NCBI RefSeq assembly: GCF_000971055.1
Contig: NZ_LARW01000050.1
Coordinates: 1 to 41,311, forward strand
DNA: 41,311 nt
Reading direction: 5' to 3'
Origin: Sphingomonas sp. SRS2
GTDB taxonomy: Bacteria > Pseudomonadota > Alphaproteobacteria > Sphingomonadales > Sphingomonadaceae
Positions 16,847 to 25,643 of the stretch are shown piece by piece (position 1 is the stretch's first letter; each line of letters starts with the position of its first letter). The translations under genes and the position numbers were made by a program. The notes beneath the pieces were generated by a model, which was given only the letters and a program-made list of their open reading frames with translations, searched no databases and was not told where the DNA came from.

Positions 16847-17589
16847 CCGGCCTTTCGGCCAGCCCTGCTCCAACCGCCGTCGCGACGACGGCCACCGGCC
16901 CGCGCCATGTCGCGATCATCATGGATGGCAATGGACGTTGGGCCAAGCGCCGCTTCCTGCCGCGCGTGGCCGGACACCGGGCCGGCGCCGAAGCGGTGCG
17001 GGTCACGGTCAAGGCGGCGGCGGACATGGGGCTTCAGGCGCTGACACTCTATGCCTTCTCTTCGGAGAACTGGCGCCGATCGAGCGAGGAAGTCTCGGAC
17101 CTGATGGGGCTGTTGCGCCATTATCTGCGCAAGGAAGTCGCCGAACTCGACCGCAACGGCATAAGGTTACGCACGATCGGCGACATAAGCGGGCTCGAGG
17201 GCGATCTGATCGACCTCGTCCGCGATGGCGTCGAGCGTACCAAGGACAATCGGCGGCTCGATTTCGTGCTCGCGCTCAACTATGGCGCGCAGGACGAGAT
17301 GGTCCGCGCGATCCGCGATATCGCGCTCGCTGTCCGGTCGGGAGCAATGGCCCCCGAAGATATCGATCCGACCACGATCGAGGCGCGCCTCGACACGAGC
17401 GACTTGCCGCCGCTCGACCTGCTGATCCGGACCTCGGGTGAGCGCCGCCTGTCCAATTTCCTGCTGTGGCAGGCCGCTTATGCCGAACTGCTGTTCGTCG
17501 ACACGCTGTGGCCCGATTTCGACGGCAAGGCGCTGGCCGCGGCGATCGCGGACTTCGGCACCCGGGAACGCCGCTTCGGCGGACGATAA
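16843..17589 (+). CDS. uppS: undecaprenyl diphosphate synthase (isoprenyl transferase)
   Basis: Cis-prenyltransferase that makes the C55 lipid carrier for peptidoglycan and polysaccharide. 248 residues from GTG 16843, which overlaps the frr stop in a GTGA junction. The substrate motif [16 protein letters not shown] holds the catalytic Asp. [13 protein letters not shown] and the C-terminal [18 protein letters not shown] are present. It supplies undecaprenyl diphosphate for the cell wall enzymes encoded further along the window. Confidence 0.97.
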   Translation: MTGLSASPAPTAVATTATGPRHVAIIMDGNGRWAKRRFLPRVAGHRAGAEAVRVTVKAAADMGLQALTLYAFSSENWRRSSEEVSDLMGLLRHYLRKEVAELDRNGIRLRTIGDISGLEGDLIDLVRDGVERTKDNRRLDFVLALNYGAQDEMVRAIRDIALAVRSGAMAPEDIDPTTIEARLDTSDLPPLDLLIRTSGERRLSNFLLWQAAYAELLFVDTLWPDFDGKALAAAIADFGTRERRFGGR

Positions 17590-17596
17590 GCCGGCG

Positions 17597-18403
17597 ATGA
17601 GCAAGGCGGCGACCTCCGAACTGCAATTGCGCGCCCTGTCAGGGGTCGTGATGGTCGCGATCGCGCTGACCGCGCTGTGGCTGGGCGGAGTCGCTTTCTG
17701 GGCGCTCGTGTCGCTGCTCTCCGTGCTGATGATGGCCGAATGGGCGACGATGGCGCAGGCCTCTCGCTGGCAGATCGCCCTGGCGGCGCTGCTGACAGGC
17801 GGGCTGATGATCGCCGCGCTCGCCTTCGCCGATCCTGCCAACATCGCCATCTATCAGGATCAACTGATTGCGCAGACCTTCGAACTTACCGGCCTTGGCG
17901 CGATCCTTCTCGCTGTGATTAGCTTTCGGGCGCGGCTCGGCGCGGGGCTGCTCTATGCGGTATTGCCAGCGGTTGGGCTGATCTTCCTGCGCGAGCAGCC
18001 GGGGCAGGGGCTAATGCTGGCTCTCTGGACACTGGTGATCGTGTGGGCGACCGACATCGGCGCCTATTTCGCGGGCAGGGCGATCGGCGGTCCCAAGCTC
18101 GCGCCAAAGCTGAGCCCAAACAAGACCTGGGCCGGCCTTATCGGTGGCATGGCGGCGGCGCTGCTAACCGGCGCGGGCATCGCCTGGCTGGGTGGATTGC
18201 CGCTCGCCTGCTGGATCGCGGGCGCTCCGCTCGCGGTCGCCGCACAAATGGGCGACCTGTTCGAAAGCTGGCTCAAGCGCCGCTCGGGCGTGAAGGACAG
18301 CGGCAAGCTGCTGCCTGGCCATGGCGGCGTGCTCGATCGGCTCGACGGACTGGTTCCCGTCGCGTTGCTGGTCGCCGCCGGCGTGGCGACGGGTCTGATA
18401 TGA
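17597..18403 (+). CDS. cdsA: phosphatidate cytidylyltransferase
   Basis: Inner-membrane enzyme that forms CDP-diacylglycerol from phosphatidate and CTP. 268 residues from ATG 17597, 8 bp after uppS. Multiple hydrophobic helices are followed by the C-terminal signature region: LSPNKTWAGLIGG, GDLFESWLKRRSGVKDSG and LPGHGGVLDRLDGLV. The stop overlaps the dxr start (ATGA). Its product feeds PssA. Confidence 0.96.
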   Translation: MSKAATSELQLRALSGVVMVAIALTALWLGGVAFWALVSLLSVLMMAEWATMAQASRWQIALAALLTGGLMIAALAFADPANIAIYQDQLIAQTFELTGLGAILLAVISFRARLGAGLLYAVLPAVGLIFLREQPGQGLMLALWTLVIVWATDIGAYFAGRAIGGPKLAPKLSPNKTWAGLIGGMAAALLTGAGIAWLGGLPLACWIAGAPLAVAAQMGDLFESWLKRRSGVKDSGKLLPGHGGVLDRLDGLVPVALLVAAGVATGLI

Positions 18404-19563
18404 GCGTGCGGACCATCTCGATCCTCGGCGCTACCGGATCAATCGGCACCTCGACGCTTGATCTGATCGAACGCGAGCCCGATCGCTTCCAGGTCGCGGC
18501 GCTGACCGCGCAACGCGACGTGGCGGGCCTCGCGCAGGCGGCGCGGCGGACGAGCGCGAAGCTCGCGGTGATCGGTGACGCCTCGCTTCATGGTGCCCTC
18601 AGGGACGCATTGGCGGGTACCGGCACCGCCGTCGCGGCGGGGGAGGCGGCCATCGTCGAGGCGGCCGGGCAGGGCGCTGATTGGACGATGGCGGCGATCG
18701 TCGGGATAGCCGGGCTGAAGTCCACCATGGCGGCGCTCCAATGCGGCGGGACGGTGGCGCTGGCGAACAAGGAATCGCTGGTATCGGCCGGGGCGTTGGT
18801 GACGGACGCGGCCAAGGCCAGCGGGGCAACGCTGCTGCCGGTCGATTCCGAGCATAATGCGGTGTTTCAGTGTTTCGATCATGCAGCGCCCGGCAGCATC
18901 CGCAAGGTGACGCTGACCGCGAGCGGCGGGCCGTTCCGCGACTGGAGCATCGAGGCGATGCGTGCGGCGACACCGGCGCAGGCGGTCAAGCATCCCAACT
19001 GGTCGATGGGCGCGAAGATATCGGTCGATAGCGCGACGCTGATGAACAAGGGGCTTGAGCTGATCGAGGCCTATCACCTTTTTCCGCTGTCGCCGGAGAG
19101 CTTTGACGCGATCATCCACCCGCAATCGGTGGTCCATGCGCTGGTGGACTATATCGACGGCTCGGTGCTGGCGCAGTTGGGATCGCCCGACATGCGCACG
19201 CCGATCGCGCATTGCCTCGCCTGGCCCCAGCGTATGGCGACGCCATGCCGGCCACTCGATCTCGCGGCGATCGGCCGGCTCGATTTCATGGCGCCCGATA
19301 CCGATCGTTTCCCGGCACTGGCGATCGCCCGCGACGTGCTGACGGCGGGGGGCGCCCGGCCGGCCATCCTCAATGCTGCCAATGAGGTGGCGGTAGCCGC
19401 CTTCCTGGCAGGACAGATCGGCTTTCTCGACATCGCGTTAATCGTACGGAAGGTGTTGGATCGTTATGATCCGCTGGCCCCGGCCTCGATCGATGACGTG
19501 TTCGCGATCGATGCCGAAGCCCGCAGATCCGCGCGGGCGGCGATGGAGATTATCACGGCGTGA
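18400..19563 (+). CDS. dxr: 1-deoxy-D-xylulose-5-phosphate reductoisomerase
   Basis: Second enzyme of the MEP isoprenoid pathway, which supplies precursors for UppS. 387 residues from ATG 18400. It has the NADPH fold ISILGATGSIGTSTLDL, then ALANKESLVSAGALV, DSEHNAVFQC with metal and substrate ligands, and LTASGGPFRDW. Length matches the family (about 390). It is coupled to cdsA and to rseP by short overlaps. Confidence 0.97.
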   Translation: MSVRTISILGATGSIGTSTLDLIEREPDRFQVAALTAQRDVAGLAQAARRTSAKLAVIGDASLHGALRDALAGTGTAVAAGEAAIVEAAGQGADWTMAAIVGIAGLKSTMAALQCGGTVALANKESLVSAGALVTDAAKASGATLLPVDSEHNAVFQCFDHAAPGSIRKVTLTASGGPFRDWSIEAMRAATPAQAVKHPNWSMGAKISVDSATLMNKGLELIEAYHLFPLSPESFDAIIHPQSVVHALVDYIDGSVLAQLGSPDMRTPIAHCLAWPQRMATPCRPLDLAAIGRLDFMAPDTDRFPALAIARDVLTAGGARPAILNAANEVAVAAFLAGQIGFLDIALIVRKVLDRYDPLAPASIDDVFAIDAEARRSARAAMEIITA

Positions 19564-20669
19564 CAGATAGTCCTGGTATCATCTTCACTATCCTTGCTTT
19601 TTTGCTCGTTATCGGGCCGCTGATCTTTGTCCATGAACTGGGCCATTATCTGGTCGGCCGCTGGTGCGGCGTGAAAGCGGACGCCTTCTCTATCGGCTTT
19701 GGTCGGGAGATTGCCGGCTATACCGATTCGCGCGGCACCCGCTGGAAGCTCGGCTGGATACCGATGGGCGGCTATGTGAAGTTCGCCGGGGACATGAATC
19801 CGGCAAGCCAGCCCACAGCCGAATGGCTCGCCCTGCCCGAGGAGGAGCGCGCGCAGACCTTCCAGGCCAAGGCGGTGTGGCAGCGTTTCCTGATCGTCTT
19901 CGCCGGGCCACTGACCAACTTCCTTGTCGCGATCGGTATCTTCATGGCCTTTTTCGCGGCCTATGGGGTGCCGAAGACCCCGCCGGTCTTTTCGGCGGTT
20001 ATCGAAGGCTCGCCCGCGGATAAGGCCGGATTCAAACCCGGCGACCGGGTCGTCGCGATCCAGGGGCGTCCGGTCGATACTTTCGACGACCTCGCCGAAA
20101 TGATCCGTTTCAGGCCGCAAGAGGCGCTGCGCATCGACATCGTCCGCGGCGAAGCGGCGCAGACGCTCTCGGTCGTGACCGCCGCCGATATCGAGCGCGA
20201 TCGCTTCGGCAACGAATTCCGCAAGGGCACGATCGGCGTGATGTCGGGCGAGCAGGTGGTAGAGCCGGTGTCGTTGCTCCGGCTGCCGGTCGAAGCAACG
20301 AAACAGACTTTCAACGTCGTTCGCACGATGATCGATACGCTCGGCCAGATCATCACTGGCCGCCGTTCGGTCAAGGAACTGGGCGGGCCGATCAAGATCG
20401 CCCAGGTCTCGGGCCAGCAGGCTTCGCTGGGCCTGCTAAACTTCGTCATGCTGATGGCGCTCATTTCGATTAATCTCGGATTCATCAACCTGTTGCCAAT
20501 CCCCATGCTCGACGGAGGCCATCTGGTCTTCTATCTATTCGAGGGTCTGGCACGCCGGCCTGTGCCGGAAAAGGCGATGGAATGGGCGTTTCGATCGGGT
20601 TTGGCGGTACTATTGTCCTTCATGGTCTTCGTTACGCTGAACGATATTCTCTCGCTGGGTGCTCTCTAG
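19560..20669 (+). CDS. rseP: site-2 metalloprotease RseP (M50)
   Basis: Intramembrane zinc protease that cleaves anti-sigma factors and leftover signal peptides. 369 residues from GTG 19560, which overlaps the dxr stop. The zinc site HELGH (25-29) is in the first helix. One PDZ domain lies near 120-200, and the second active-site motif NLLPIPMLDGGH is near residue 310-321. The cdsA-dxr-rseP-bamA order is conserved in proteobacteria and links it to envelope stress control. Confidence 0.96.
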   Translation: MTDSPGIIFTILAFLLVIGPLIFVHELGHYLVGRWCGVKADAFSIGFGREIAGYTDSRGTRWKLGWIPMGGYVKFAGDMNPASQPTAEWLALPEEERAQTFQAKAVWQRFLIVFAGPLTNFLVAIGIFMAFFAAYGVPKTPPVFSAVIEGSPADKAGFKPGDRVVAIQGRPVDTFDDLAEMIRFRPQEALRIDIVRGEAAQTLSVVTAADIERDRFGNEFRKGTIGVMSGEQVVEPVSLLRLPVEATKQTFNVVRTMIDTLGQIITGRRSVKELGGPIKIAQVSGQQASLGLLNFVMLMALISINLGFINLLPIPMLDGGHLVFYLFEGLARRPVPEKAMEWAFRSGLAVLLSFMVFVTLNDILSLGAL

Positions 20670-20763
20670 AAGCTTGCCGGGTTGATCGGCTGAGCTTGTT
20701 GGGGCAGTGCATGCTCACGCGTCCGTGAACGGGACGCAGGGATTTAATGAAGGCGGGGAACGC

Positions 20764-23481
20764 GTGACGGCGACGACGGCGAATTTCAATCGGACGCGGA
20801 TTCTATCGGCGCTCCTCGTCGGCACGATGCTCGGCGGCATGGCTCAACCGCTTTTGGCGCAGGAGGCGGCTTCGATCGCGCCGGCTCCGGTGACGCCCGC
20901 CCCGGCGGGCTCGGGCATTATCAAATCGGTGAACGTGGCTGGTTCGGAGCGTCTCGAGTCCGACACGGTCCGTTCCTACGTCAAGCTGACCCCCGGAGAG
21001 GCCTACACCCGTGAGGCGCTCGACGAGGCGCTGAAGGATCTCTACGCCACCGAATTATTCGCCGATGTCCAGGTGCGCGATGATGGCGCGGGCAACATCA
21101 CGCTGCAGGTTCGCGAGAACCCGGTGATCAACCGGATCGTGCTGGAGGGCAACAAGCGCCTCAAGGCCGAGAAGATCAATCCCGAGATCAAGCTCGCGCC
21201 GCGCCAGATATTCACCCGGTCGAAGGTCCGCGCCGACGTCAACCGGATCATCGAGCTGTATCGCCGCCAGGGCCGCTTCGCCGCGACGATCGAGCCCAAG
21301 ATGGTTTTGCTCGACCAGAACCGCGTCGACATCATCTTCGAGATCCATGAGGGCGCGAAGTCCAAGGTTCGCAAGATCAACATCATCGGCAACGAGAAAT
21401 TCTCGGATGGCCGGCTGCGCGGCGAAATGGCGACGAAGCAGACCGGGCTCACCAAGATTTTCTCGTCGGGCACCAGCTATGACCCCGACCGCATGTCCTA
21501 CGATCAGCAGAAGATGCGGCAGTTCTACCTGACCGAAGGCTATGCCGATTTCCGCGTCGTTTCGGCGGTTGCCGAGCTGACGCCGGACCGCAAGGACTTC
21601 ATCATCACCTATGTGGTCGAGGAGGGCTCGCGCTACAAATTCGGCGACGTCGATCTCGAAAGCGAAATCCGCGACATCAAGGCGGAGACCTTCAAGCATC
21701 TCCTGCCGATGAAGAAGGGCGACTGGTACAACGCGAAGCTGGTCGAGGACACCGTCGACTCGATTACCGAGACGACCGGCCTGTTCGGCTTCACCCCGGA
21801 CGTCCGCCCCGATTTCACGCGCGACAAGGACGACCTCACCATGGGCGTCGTCTTCAAGATCAACCAGGCGCCGCGCGTCTATGTCGAGCGGATCGACATC
21901 AACGGCAACACCCACACCAAGGACAAGGTGGTCCGCCGCGAGTTCCGCCTGTCCGAGGGCGACGCCTTCAACAGCTTCAAGGTCAAGCGTTCGCGCGACC
22001 GTATTCAGTCGCTCGGCTTCTTCCAGGAGAAGCTCGAGATCGAGCAGAAGCCGGGTTCGGCGCCCGACCGGGTCGTGCTGGAGGCCAATGTCGAAGAGAA
22101 GTCCACCGGCGAGTTGCAGGTGTCGGCGGGCTATTCGAGCCTTGAGAAGTTCATCGTCGACCTCTCGATCCGCGAGCGCAACTTCATGGGCAAGGGCCAG
22201 GAAGTCCGCGCCGGCGTCAGCTATTCGACCTATTCGAAATCAGTCGAGCTGGGTTTCACCGAACCCTATATCTTCGACAAGAACATCGCGGTCGGCTTCG
22301 ACATCTTCCGGCGCGACTACAACTCGTTCCAATATGGCACCGGCGGCGATCGCAACACGACCTATGAGCAGTCGACGACGGGCTTCCAGGTCCGCGCCGG
22401 CGTTCCGCTGACCGAGTTCATCACCATGGCGGTGCGCTACGGGCTCAGCTATGACGATGTCTCGCTGAACAAGTTCACCTATTATTCCGATACCAATAAC
22501 GATGGTCTTCGCGACTCGTGCGATCCGCTGATCGCCGGCCGCTATCTGTGCGACGCGATCGGTAAGCGGATCACCTCGTCGGTCGGTTATTCGCTGGTGT
22601 TCGACAATCTGAACAACCGCATTCGCCCGACGCGCGGCCAGCGCGCGGTGTTGAGCCAGGATTTCGCCGGTCTGGGCGGCGAGGTCCGCTATATCAAGAC
22701 CGCATTCGAAGCGACCAAATATTGGGGCGTCGGCAGCGGCTTCGTCTTCTCGGCCGGCCTTGAGGGCGGCTATATCAAGGGTCTGGGGCAGGCGATCCGG
22801 CTCACCGACCGCTTCTTCCTGGGCGAGCCCGACATGCGCGGCTTCGGCATTCGCGGCGTCGGTCCGCGCGTGAAGCGCTCCTTCTATGATAGCGTGAACG
22901 GCACTTTTCCGGACGACAAGGACAACACCACCGACGACGCGCTGGGCGGCAACGCCTATTACCGTGGGCGGCTCGAACTCGAAATCCCATTGGGCAATGG
23001 TGCGCGCGAACTCGGTCTGCGGCCTTCGATCTTCCTTGATGCCGGCGCGGTGTTCGGTGTGAGCAAGCCGGCGCTGACGGTGCCGGGAACTGCGGGCTAT
23101 CCCTTCACGGTGGACGCGAACGGCAAATATCTGCCGATCCAGCGGGCACAGCTCGATAGCAAGGGGCGTCAAATCTACGTTGTGGCGGACGGCCAGCCTA
23201 ATGCCGGTTTGACCACACTTTGCATGGCGGGCTATTCGTCCACGGCAAACGGTTCGTGTGGCGGTAATTTGAACGTGACGAACACGGCGCTCTTTCAGCC
23301 GATCACGCCATTCCGCGAAGACTTCCTCGGTGACAGCGCCAAGCCGCGCGTGTCGGTCGGTTTCGGCGTCAACTGGAACTCGCCTTTCGGCCCGTTCCGC
23401 ATCGACGTGGCCAAAGTCCTTCTCAAGGAGAAGGGCGACAACACCAAATTATTCACATTCAACGTAGGGACACAATTCTGA
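20764..23481 (+). CDS. bamA: outer membrane protein assembly factor BamA
   Basis: Essential Omp85 protein that inserts beta-barrel proteins into the outer membrane. From GTG 20764 it has 905 residues, with a signal peptide ending near PLLAQ; an upstream frame opening at 20707 would add 19 residues. GAAGG about 9 bp before the GTG supports it. Five POTRA domains occupy roughly the first half, then a 16-strand barrel with FFLGEPDMRGFGIRGVGPR (the conserved RGF-type loop motif) and a C-terminal Phe. A Cys-containing extracellular loop insertion is present near 23190-23280. It is coupled to skp by an ATGA overlap. Confidence 0.96.
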   Translation: MTATTANFNRTRILSALLVGTMLGGMAQPLLAQEAASIAPAPVTPAPAGSGIIKSVNVAGSERLESDTVRSYVKLTPGEAYTREALDEALKDLYATELFADVQVRDDGAGNITLQVRENPVINRIVLEGNKRLKAEKINPEIKLAPRQIFTRSKVRADVNRIIELYRRQGRFAATIEPKMVLLDQNRVDIIFEIHEGAKSKVRKINIIGNEKFSDGRLRGEMATKQTGLTKIFSSGTSYDPDRMSYDQQKMRQFYLTEGYADFRVVSAVAELTPDRKDFIITYVVEEGSRYKFGDVDLESEIRDIKAETFKHLLPMKKGDWYNAKLVEDTVDSITETTGLFGFTPDVRPDFTRDKDDLTMGVVFKINQAPRVYVERIDINGNTHTKDKVVRREFRLSEGDAFNSFKVKRSRDRIQSLGFFQEKLEIEQKPGSAPDRVVLEANVEEKSTGELQVSAGYSSLEKFIVDLSIRERNFMGKGQEVRAGVSYSTYSKSVELGFTEPYIFDKNIAVGFDIFRRDYNSFQYGTGGDRNTTYEQSTTGFQVRAGVPLTEFITMAVRYGLSYDDVSLNKFTYYSDTNNDGLRDSCDPLIAGRYLCDAIGKRITSSVGYSLVFDNLNNRIRPTRGQRAVLSQDFAGLGGEVRYIKTAFEATKYWGVGSGFVFSAGLEGGYIKGLGQAIRLTDRFFLGEPDMRGFGIRGVGPRVKRSFYDSVNGTFPDDKDNTTDDALGGNAYYRGRLELEIPLGNGARELGLRPSIFLDAGAVFGVSKPALTVPGTAGYPFTVDANGKYLPIQRAQLDSKGRQIYVVADGQPNAGLTTLCMAGYSSTANGSCGGNLNVTNTALFQPITPFREDFLGDSAKPRVSVGFGVNWNSPFGPFRIDVAKVLLKEKGDNTKLFTFNVGTQF

Positions 23482-24116
23482 TGAAATCCTTTCTGAAGAC
23501 GGCCGCCCTGGCGGCCGGGATCGCGCTCGTGCCCGCAGCCGCGAATGCGCAGGCCGCCGCGGCCCCCGCAGCAGCTATCAACACCGGCGTCGCAGTTGCT
23601 AATCTCGAGGCCGCACTGGTCAATTCGGCAGCCTATAAGGCGGCGATCGCCCAGATCCAGACCACCTATAAGGCGCAGATCACGGCGTTCCAGACGCGGC
23701 AGACCGCGCTGCAGAACGAGATGACCCCGCTGCGCACCGAGATCGAAAATCTCCAGAAGAACCCGGCGACGCCGAAGGCGACGCTCGACGCGAAGGTCAA
23801 CGCCTTCCAGTCCCGCGCCCAGAACGCACAGGCCGAACTGCAGCGCCTGACGCTGCCCTTCGCTCGTCCCGAGGCCTATGTGAAGGAGCAGATCGGCAAC
23901 AAGATCGAGCAGGCTCTCAAGGCCGCGATGTCGGCCAAGAAGGTCGGCGTCGTGCTGGCCCCCGAAGCGGTGGTCGCGGTGCAGGGCGCATCGGACATCA
24001 CCCTCGACGTCGTGACCCAGCTCAACGCGCTGGTACCGAGCGCATCGGTCACGCCGCCGGCCAACTGGCAGCCCGGTCAGGCCGATCAGCCTGCCGCCGC
24101 ACCCGCAGGACGCTGA
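23481..24116 (+). CDS. skp: periplasmic chaperone Skp/OmpH family
   Basis: Periplasmic holdase that delivers unfolded outer membrane proteins to BamA. 211 residues: an N-terminal signal peptide ([20 protein letters not shown]), then [16 protein letters not shown] forming the body. A long helical hairpin rich in Gln and Ala follows (about 50-150), with a Pro/Ala-rich tail. It starts at the ATG overlapping the bamA stop. Here it is followed directly by fabZ, with no lpxD between. Confidence 0.9.
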   Translation: MKSFLKTAALAAGIALVPAAANAQAAAAPAAAINTGVAVANLEAALVNSAAYKAAIAQIQTTYKAQITAFQTRQTALQNEMTPLRTEIENLQKNPATPKATLDAKVNAFQSRAQNAQAELQRLTLPFARPEAYVKEQIGNKIEQALKAAMSAKKVGVVLAPEAVVAVQGASDITLDVVTQLNALVPSASVTPPANWQPGQADQPAAAPAGR

Positions 24117-24127
24117 TCCGTCCTGAT

Positions 24128-24604
24128 ATGAGCGACGTCGAAGCTCCGAAGACGCTGGGCCCGCTGGATGTCCGGCGGGTCATGGCCGCCTTGCCGCACC
24201 GCTATCCCATGCTCCTCGTCGATCGCGTCGAGGAGCTTGTGGTGAACGAGCGCATATCGGCGATCAAGGCGGTCACGATCAACGAAGAGTTCTTCCAGGG
24301 CCATTTCCCCGGAAGGCCGATCATGCCCGGCGTCCTGATCGTCGAGGCGCTGGCGCAGGCCGCCGGCGTCCTGGCCGTGGAATCGCTGGGGCTCGCCGGC
24401 ACCGGCAAGCTCGTCTATTTCATGGCGATCGACGAAGCGAAGTTCCGTGCGCCGGTCGAACCCGGCGTGCTGCTGCGTCTTGAGGTCGCCTTCGTCCAGA
24501 AGCGCTCCAGCGTCTGCAAGTTCGAGGGCAAGGCCTATGTCGGCGACAAGCTCGCCGCGCAGGCGAGTTTCACCGCGATGATCGCGGATCCGCCCAAGGA
24601 ATAA
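24128..24604 (+). CDS. fabZ: 3-hydroxyacyl-[ACP] dehydratase FabZ
   Basis: Dehydrates 3-hydroxyacyl-ACP in fatty acid elongation. 158 residues with a hot-dog fold. Catalytic His59 and Glu73 lie in [20 protein letters not shown], and [13 protein letters not shown] lies upstream. The usual lpxA and lpxB genes do not follow; the next gene is rpmE. This fits a lipid-A-free organism that still needs FabZ for fatty acids. Confidence 0.97.
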   Translation: MSDVEAPKTLGPLDVRRVMAALPHRYPMLLVDRVEELVVNERISAIKAVTINEEFFQGHFPGRPIMPGVLIVEALAQAAGVLAVESLGLAGTGKLVYFMAIDEAKFRAPVEPGVLLRLEVAFVQKRSSVCKFEGKAYVGDKLAAQASFTAMIADPPKE

Positions 24605-24665
24605 TCGCTCCGGCGAACCTTGCCTTATCGCGGTGCAGCCTGTAGGGGCGGCGCTTCGCTTTCCG

Positions 24666-24683
24666 GGCTGGTTGGAACCAGCC
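24666..24683 (+). promoter_or_regulatory. hairpin in the rpmE leader
   Basis: GGCTGGTT and AACCAGCC form a perfect inverted repeat around two G residues, 22 bp before the rpmE start codon. No T run follows, so it is not a clear terminator for fabZ. It could be a leader structure involved in L31 control. Function is not shown by the sequence. Confidence 0.35.
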
Positions 24684-24705
24684 GCAATTTCGGAGCCAGA
24701 CGACG

Positions 24706-24936
24706 ATGAAAAAAGATATCCATCCCGATTATCACCGGATCACGGTGCAGCTGACCGACGGCACCACCTATGCCACGCGTTCGACCTACGGCAAGGAAGG
24801 CGACACGCTTCAGCTCGACATCGATCCTTCGGTGCACCCCGCCTGGACCGGCGGCCGCGGCTCGATGCTCGACACGGGCGGCCAGGTTGCCCGCTTCAAC
24901 AAGCGCTTCGGCGGTCTGTCGCTCGGCAAGAAATAA
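24706..24936 (+). CDS. rpmE: 50S ribosomal protein L31
   Basis: Large-subunit ribosomal protein, 76 residues. It starts [20 protein letters not shown] and includes [12 protein letters not shown] and [11 protein letters not shown]. The zinc-binding Cys residues of the C+ form are absent, so it is a zinc-independent variant, as is common in alphaproteobacteria. It is followed by its own terminator. Confidence 0.95.
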   Translation: MKKDIHPDYHRITVQLTDGTTYATRSTYGKEGDTLQLDIDPSVHPAWTGGRGSMLDTGGQVARFNKRFGGLSLGKK

Positions 24937-24961
24937 GCCGGCGTTCCTTCGGACACATGGA

Positions 24962-24990
24962 TGGTCGGGCGATTGCCCGGCCATTTTCAT
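24962..24990 (+). terminator. intrinsic terminator after rpmE
   Basis: TGGTCGGGC (24962-24970) pairs with GCCCGGCCA (24975-24983) with one G-U pair and a GATT loop, followed by TTTTCATTTT. It covers the upstream ATG at 24961 of the next frame, which argues for the later start of that gene. Confidence 0.85.
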
Positions 24991-25005
24991 TTTCAGGACG
25001 GGTGC

Positions 25006-25374
25006 ATGGCGGTCGATTTCTATCGCCGGATCCGGGTTCGGCTCTTTTGGGGGCTGACGGCATTCGCCTATGTGGCGGCGATCATGCCCGGCGAAGATGC
25101 GCCCGACTTTCGGGCCGGCGACAAGACCAATCACATCATCGCATTTCTGGTGCTGACGCTGGTCGGTCGGACCGCCTATCGCCGAAAGCCTGCATGGCTG
25201 CTGGCTTCGGGGCTGTCGCTGTTCGGCATAGTGATCGAGCTCACCCAGGCGATACCCGTGTTCCAGCGCGACGCGAGCGTCTGGGACTGGCTGGCCGACA
25301 GCAGCGCGATTCTAGTCGCGCTGGGGATCGCGATTCTCACCGAGAAGCGCTTCCCGCGCCCGTTTGCTACCTAA
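25006..25374 (+). CDS. VanZ-like family membrane protein
   Basis: A 122-residue membrane protein starting MAVDFYRRIRVRLFWGL, with an AGGA ribosome binding site near 24995. It has about four hydrophobic segments. The VanZ-like pattern is visible: DKTNHIIAFLVLTL (Asp-Lys-x-x-H), then VIELTQAIPVFQRDASVWDWLADS (Glu...Gln...R.....D...N/D). The biochemical role of this family is unclear; teicoplanin resistance is known for VanZ itself only. It is separated from rpmE by a terminator and has no obvious operon partner. Confidence 0.75.
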   Translation: MAVDFYRRIRVRLFWGLTAFAYVAAIMPGEDAPDFRAGDKTNHIIAFLVLTLVGRTAYRRKPAWLLASGLSLFGIVIELTQAIPVFQRDASVWDWLADSSAILVALGIAILTEKRFPRPFAT

Positions 25375-25482
25375 TCCCAATGATGCGGCCCCGGCACCCG
25401 TCTTGGGGCCGCGCACTCCGCCGGTTGTGACCGCGTCAGTCCTTCGCAGTCCCGGCAACGGCTCGTCGCATAGTCGTTACGC

Positions 25483-25514
25483 GCAAGATTCCATTAACTT
25501 AGCGGCAATCTTGC
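25483..25514. promoter_or_regulatory. dyad upstream of the GH16 glycanase gene
   Basis: GCAAGATT (25483-25490) and AATCTTGC (25507-25514) are perfect inverted repeats separated by 16 AT-richer bases, 130 bp before the glycanase start. The arrangement could be an operator or a hairpin. The rest of the 269-bp gap 25375-25643 shows no gene. Confidence 0.35.
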
Positions 25515-25643
25515 AGCGATAACTCGAATCCCGCCGGATTGAACGGCCAGACCTAGTCAAATCAGATCGACAAAACGCCCGGCGTCCTTGGCGCGGCGCC
25601 GGACCGGAAGACGTGCGGCCGACGCACGGAGAAAGGCAATGCA

